From: Rhizophagus sp. LPA8_4_AMF
Taxonomy: Eukaryota; Glomeromycota; Glomeromycetes; Glomerales; Glomeraceae
DNA length: 24,395 bases
NCBI GenBank assembly: GCA_021464525.1
Contig: JADRCO010000935.1
Coordinates: 1 to 24,395, forward strand
Direction of reading: 5' to 3'
Notes under the pieces: model-generated
Seen by the model: the letters and a program-made list of their open reading frames with translations, nothing else
Told to the model about the DNA's origin: nothing
Databases searched by the model: none
Program-made: the position numbers and the translations under genes
Shown here: positions 20,058 through 24,395 of the stretch, in pieces
Layout of the letters: every line of letters begins with the position of its first letter
Numbering within the stretch: position 1 is the first letter of the stretch

Positions 20058-20400
20058 GGATATTACATGGGTTAACTATCAAATCGTCTACTCCATAACT
20101 ATATAATCATCTACTATTTATTTTATATCATAAGTTTATCATTATTTATTTTAAACTTAGGCAAATTTTATTTATTCAAAAATCTGACTGTGGGGAGCTT
20201 ATGTGATCTGTATAACTCCTTGTCGATAATGATGTTTATTCTAACATCGTTAGGATCACTTTATTTAAAGCTTTGTTTTGGTATAATTTCAATCATAAGC
20301 TACAAAAATAATTTTATATTACAGTTATTAAAATTTTTTATCATTAACTAAAGGACGATTATTGTCAATAAAAAAAACATATCCTCCGTTTTACGGAATT
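20058..20400. other. Non-coding stretch, nothing recognised
   Basis: AT-rich sequence without a coding frame, between the 204-bp element and the return of array flank homology near 20400. Confidence 0.45.
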
Positions 20401-21218
20401 AAGTAATTCGGGAACTCAAAATGAATTAAGCTATAATAATAATTTGGATTATTTATCTTCCAATCTGACGACAAATTTTTCTTCGAATTAGTAAAAAATT
20501 AGAAAGACTTCATGAATCATGATTATTGTTTTATATGTTATTATGTTACATGCTAAAAACATGGGCTCAACTTGTTTTTCTATTCTACTAATAAAAATTT
20601 TAATCAAATGGTGCAGCAATTACGAAAAAACAAATATCAGAAATTAATAACCCTAAGATGACATGGCAGTTCGTTTAGCACGTTTAAAATTACAAAATAT
20701 TTTTTATAAAAATCGTTTTTGAGTCAACATTAATCGTTTGTGATGAAGTTCACTTTATAAAATCTTGGGCGATTTCTTTGACACTTTTTTTTTAACAAGT
20801 ACAATATTTTTAATGCTATGATAATAAAAATTTATAGATAAATTATCATTTTTACGAACAATTATTTCCAATTTAACCCTCACTTCCGGTAATTTATCCG
20901 CCCATTAACAATTCTGCTTTTTTTTGAAAAATCCGATAATACAAGCAGATTCACTCGTTTGGAAGTTTTATTTGGGTTTATACAAAGACGTTCTTATTTA
21001 TTGTTCTGTGTATCTTTACAACTTTTTTGCTTTATATTAATGGAAATCTACATTTTTTACAAAATTATTTATTTTTATTGAGAAAAAAAGCATAGAATTT
21101 ATCAATTGGAATAGAGTTTCATTTTATGTATCATAAATTTTAATAATCCTAATTTTATTAATAAGTATATTTTTCCACTTCGAAAAAAAATAATAAATTA
21201 AAAACCTGATCAATATGA
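20401..21218. repeat. Orphan upstream flank joined to downstream flank of BTB copy D
   Basis: Positions 20400-20590 repeat the upstream flank landmarks (GGGAACTCAAAATGAATTAAG, CCAATCTGACGACAAATTTT, GGGCTCAACTTG) although no BTB gene lies to the left. From about 20590 the downstream landmarks follow: CAAATGGTGCAGCAATTAC, GATGACATGGCAGTTCG, TTCACTTTATAAAATC, CACTTCCGGTAATTTATCC and ACAAGCAGATT. This is the same join of flanks that is found between copies B and C, so D belongs to the same array. Confidence 0.7.
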
Positions 21219-22756
21219 TCAGTTACTTACTACTTGATCAATTATTTGAAAAACTTCACATTCTTCTACATCAAATTTATTTTCAGTTTTTCTAATTGGT
21301 TTTGCATAAGAACCTTTTTTACTCCAACAATAATAATCAATCTTTGAAAAAAGATTTAAATCCCATATAGTAAGGTCTCCAGCACCAAATGATGGACCTA
21401 TTACAGATGAATTTTTTAGAGCTTTACGTTCATTCGTCACACGGCTTAAAATGTGATCTTCAATACTATCGTTATTAAAAGAAAATATAAAACTATCATT
21501 AGTACTACTCCACACATCATCAGACTTCCATTTAATTGGATTATATCCTCCAAGAATTTCATTGCTGCTTTTCACTTTAACAAGTGTTACTGTGCGAGGT
21601 TTGTTGTCACAATTTTCGTGAAATTTATTTTGTGTAAATCCATCACGGGATCCGCGAAATAATAGATTATACTCATATGAAGAAGTTAGCTCGTCAGTAA
21701 TTTCCAATCTATCAATCCATTTTGAGATTATTTCAGCATGTTGAGATGTAATAATTTTTGAATCAATGCCTTTTAAGTTAACTTTCTTTGTTATACAAGG
21801 TTTTGAATTATCACTTGGCTTGATATTAGGATCCAAAAGATTTAGAAAAGTTTTTAATAAATCTATAAATAATTCTTCGGATAAAATTTCTCTATAAGGT
21901 AATACTTTATCCGTAAATTCTTTAGTGGTTAAATTATAGAATTTAATAAATGGAATAAATTGTTGTAAAGTATTCTTTAAAGCGTTAAAATCATCTTTTG
22001 AATAATTTGTAATATCAGATGGAAGTTCTGGATTTTGTGCATGTCCCCATTTAAGAATATGTTCCCAAACTTGAATTTCGCTCATTTGAAGATTATCATT
22101 TTGAATTATTGTGATCAAAAGTTTTTCTGGAATTGAGGAAAAATTCAATGAGTTAAATATCTTAACTGGTTCTTTCGTCATTAAATCAGTACAATATTTT
22201 TGAAGTTCGGAGAAAGAACCATATTCGAAGCTTGTTTGATATACCAAACTAAAATTTTGTTCCATCCAATTTGCTTTATTTTCAATTAAAAAGGATTGTA
22301 AATAAGTAATTAATTCATGAAGACTAAGTTCATTAGCGGCAATTAGGACTTGAATTATATCTGAATTATCATATTCATTTAAAGAAAGGCTTCCATCATA
22401 AATATACCTAAAAAATAATTATTTATAGAGATAAAAAATTTTAAAAAATTAATATAATTATTATTAAAAAGGCGTCAATTATTTATCGTTTTCTTTTACC
22501 TTAAGATTATTTGAAATATTTCAGGCGAAATATTTGGTAATTTAATATGCTCCAAAGTTCCATCATTTTTCTTTTTATTAGTTGACAAAATTCTTCGCAA
22601 GTAAGGAGAACGATAATGTAAAATAACCATATGAGCACGAAATATTTTTATATAAGGATCATTTTCAACTTCAATAGTAATATCATAATATTCTTCATCA
22701 TTTAAAATATCAAGTAAATTTTGTGTTAATTTTGACAATAATTTATTACCAGCCAT
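21219..22756 (-). CDS. BTB-BACK-TLDc domain protein, copy D (intact)
   Basis: Exon 1 is 22756-22500, the intron 22499-22408 (92 nt, AG|GTAAAAG to CTAG-type acceptor ATTTTTTAG), and exon 2 22407-21219. The product is a predicted 481 aa. BTB covers roughly residues 5-130 (YYDITIEVENDPYIKIFRAH, YRSPYLRRIL, HIKLPNISPEIF). BACK covers about 134-255 (FSELQKYCTDLMT, WEHILKWGHAQ, YREILSEELF). TLDc covers about 301-476 (LLFRGSRDGFTQNKFHENCD, EILGGYNPIKW, GPSFGAGDL, EVFQII). BTB-BACK modules dimerise and commonly recruit Cullin-3 ubiquitin ligases; TLDc domains are tied to oxidative-stress resistance and V-ATPase binding. The substrate here is unknown. The T run that has lost a base in copies B and C has five T at this locus and reads through. 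It is the only array member with an uninterrupted full-length frame, and so the likely functional one. Confidence 0.92.
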
Positions 22757-22849
22757 TATTTATTTTTCATAAATTTAATAAAAAGAAAAAAAAAGAAAAA
22801 AAGAAATGAATTTTTGTGGCTTATTATTGCATACTACGTTACATTTATA

Positions 22850-22866
22850 GCACGTGACTAAATTTT
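22850..22866 (-). promoter_or_regulatory. Conserved CACGTG box upstream of BTB copy D
   Basis: GCACGTGACTAAATTTT lies about 95 bp upstream of the copy D ATG, after a TACTACGTTACATTTA stretch related to the TACAACGTTAC of copies B and C. The box itself is unchanged from copy A although the surrounding bases have drifted. Confidence 0.5.
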
Positions 22867-22867
22867 G

Positions 22868-23045
22868 TAGGGTGATCACACGATAAATACTGCGCTTCAT
22901 ATCTATCCTATTTACATTTTAAGGATGCCTTTGCATTAAAGATGTCATGAAATCACGAGATATCTTTCACTACAGGAATTATTTTAATAAGTATTTGGAG
23001 AATTCAAAATGAATTAAATCTGCAATAGTAATTTGGAAGTAACCA
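22868..23045. repeat. Upstream flank of BTB copy D with about 100 bp of unrelated sequence inserted
   Basis: After the CACGTG box the other copies reach the AAGTATTANGGGAACTNAAAATG block within roughly 30-50 bp. Here about 120 bp of unrelated sequence (22868-22985) comes first; then AAGTATTTGGAGAATTCAAAATGAATTAA and AGTAATTTGGA resume the homology. No inverted repeats are obvious at the ends of the extra sequence. The array homology ends near 23045. Confidence 0.5.
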
Positions 23046-24220
23046 CGTTGTATAAATTTATCAAACTTGCGTTTGGTTCATATTTTTAGATTTTAAAAAA
23101 ATTGTTCGTTTCTCTTTTCTTGAGTTTCACATTCAAATGAAATTTTTTAAATTATTTAAATCGGAACAAACATTAACTCCAGAATTTTTTGTGATCCCGT
23201 CTATATTAAATTAGATGATATTTATTATCACATTATTGAAACTGTCAAATATAATCGTATCCTTTAACCCCTTCGCATACACCAATTTATTGTTCTTAAT
23301 TTATAATTTGGTCAAAAAAAAAAGTACGTGGCCTTCATTTTCATATTAAGATTTTTTATTTTTATGATCGTAATGGGACACAAAGATCGGCGTTAACGTG
23401 AAATCACTAATCATATAAATCTAACGAGCGGCGGTTTTCAAAACATTTGAGTATGGATATATTATTAGAAGCTAATAAAGGGTTAAAATTATCATTAATT
23501 ATTGAATTTATCTGTTCAAATATTTCAAAGTCATTAAGTAGATGAAATAATAATAATAAAAAAAATACTTAATAATTTATAATAGATTTCTTTTGTTTTA
23601 TTTTAAATAAATTAATTAATTAAATTAATTAAATTTAACTGTTTGAAGTTGCTAAAATTTCAAATTATAAATTTTAAATTATAAAATAATATAAAGCCTT
23701 GTTTTCACGTCAGATTCTTCTACAAACCATTCAAAATTTCCAAATAACGGTCAAAACCAATTTTATATAGCGGTTTTAAAATAAGTTAGTTGATTAGAAA
23801 ATTTTCCCATAAAAAAAATTATAGAAATATTATAAAATAGCAAGTAAATATAATTCAAACTGAACCTTACAAAACTACCGAAAACGCTATCTAACATTCT
23901 CGTCTATAAAAATTGAAAAAAATAAATATATATACAGTATATACAAAAATTTTGATCATTAGTTAGAAAAATTTTCATATAATATCAATTTCAATATATA
24001 TTTATGTATTATATCAACAAAATTTTTTTTTTTTTTCGCTGTCTTTCAACAGATTAAAAAATATATTTTTATTATTATTCATGATGTCATTCTAGTACTA
24101 TTTCAAGAAAGTGTAATCCAAGCGTGTTCGTTCTGTGTTCTAAATTATGATCCAAAATGTGATATCAAGTCAAGCAACAAATACTAAAAAGACTTTTTAG
24201 TATGCAATGTGTAAGAGTAG
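23046..24220. other. AT-rich non-coding stretch with one short open frame
   Basis: No gene is recognised. A 30-codon plus-strand frame at 23453-23545 starts with ATG and has gene-like codon use (MDILLEANKG start), but no domain, no convincing downstream exon and no partner, so it is only noted. AATTAATT simple repeats lie near 23610-23640. Confidence 0.4.
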
Positions 24221-24221
24221 T

Positions 24222-24357
24222 GCTTCGACCCGTATCCGGATCGATCCGGATTGACCCGGATATTTTTTTTTTTTCGGATATCCGGATTTTGCGGTTTTCA
24301 TCCGGATTATAATCCGGATGAAAAATATCCGGTTTGAACCGAAATCCGGATTGATCA
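24222..24357. repeat. CCGGAT-rich palindromic repeat, possible foldback transposon part
   Basis: Six TCCGGA sites plus CCCGGAT and TCCGGTT variants are packed in about 130 bp, far more GC-rich than the surroundings. Positions 24295-24324 form a perfect 30-bp palindrome centred in ATTATAAT. The arms on either side (GGATATCCGGATTTTGCGG and its inverted relative after 24325) extend the foldback imperfectly. The open frame on the minus strand through this region is a by-product. Clusters like this are often the subterminal part of hAT-type elements; that is inference. Confidence 0.65.
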
Positions 24358-24395
24358 TTCATTTATTTTTTTGAATAGTACCATAACTTTTATAT

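Noticed and set aside
23453..23545. 30-codon plus-strand frame
   Set aside because: Codon use is plausible but there is no domain, second exon or conservation to support a gene.
24165..24362. 65-codon minus-strand frame with repeated DPD/NPD residues
   Set aside because: Produced by the CCGGAT repeats.

Overview
The window is very AT-rich eukaryotic nuclear DNA. Its genes carry short GT-AG introns (about 70-120 nt). The gene families point to an arbuscular mycorrhizal fungus of the Rhizophagus/Glomus group: BTB-BACK-TLDc proteins in tandem, a secreted single-pass kelch-repeat protein, and a decayed TKL-like protein kinase with a CxxC N-terminus. This assignment is inferred from family knowledge, not from a search.

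Layout. (1) Positions 560-9180 hold three tandem copies (A, B, C) of a BTB-BACK-TLDc gene, all on the minus strand, each with related upstream and downstream flanks. A fourth copy (D) lies at 21219-22756. All four share one phase-2 intron after the BTB core. Only D is intact over its whole length (predicted 481 aa). A has a 10-bp deletion that ends the frame after BACK. B and C share the same 1-nt deletion that ends the frame just after BTB, and B carries three further lesions. The array is therefore one intact gene and three truncated copies in which the BTB part is always open. (2) Between A and B lies a 1.1-kb segment bounded by 18-bp imperfect inverted repeats and containing a 350-bp polypurine minisatellite. 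(3) Positions 9180-20400 interrupt the array: the left edge is a truncated downstream flank with no gene attached, the right edge an upstream flank with no gene attached. This 11.2-kb block holds a long stretch without genes, several short non-autonomous DNA transposons (pogo-like end, hAT-like, TA-target foldback, Tc1/mariner-like and a 204-bp element), a five-exon kelch membrane protein gene (15261-16728, plus strand, predicted 373 aa) and a kinase pseudogene. (4) Positions 23046-24395 are AT-rich with a palindromic CCGGAT-rich repeat near the end.

No pathway links the genes. BTB-TLDc, kelch and TKL-like kinase families are all expanded in these fungi, and the window reads as a birth-and-death locus shaped by tandem duplication, decay and small transposons. 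A CACGTG box at a matching place about 75-120 bp upstream of every BTB copy suggests a shared promoter element. No RNA genes, CRISPR arrays or intact transposase genes were recognised.
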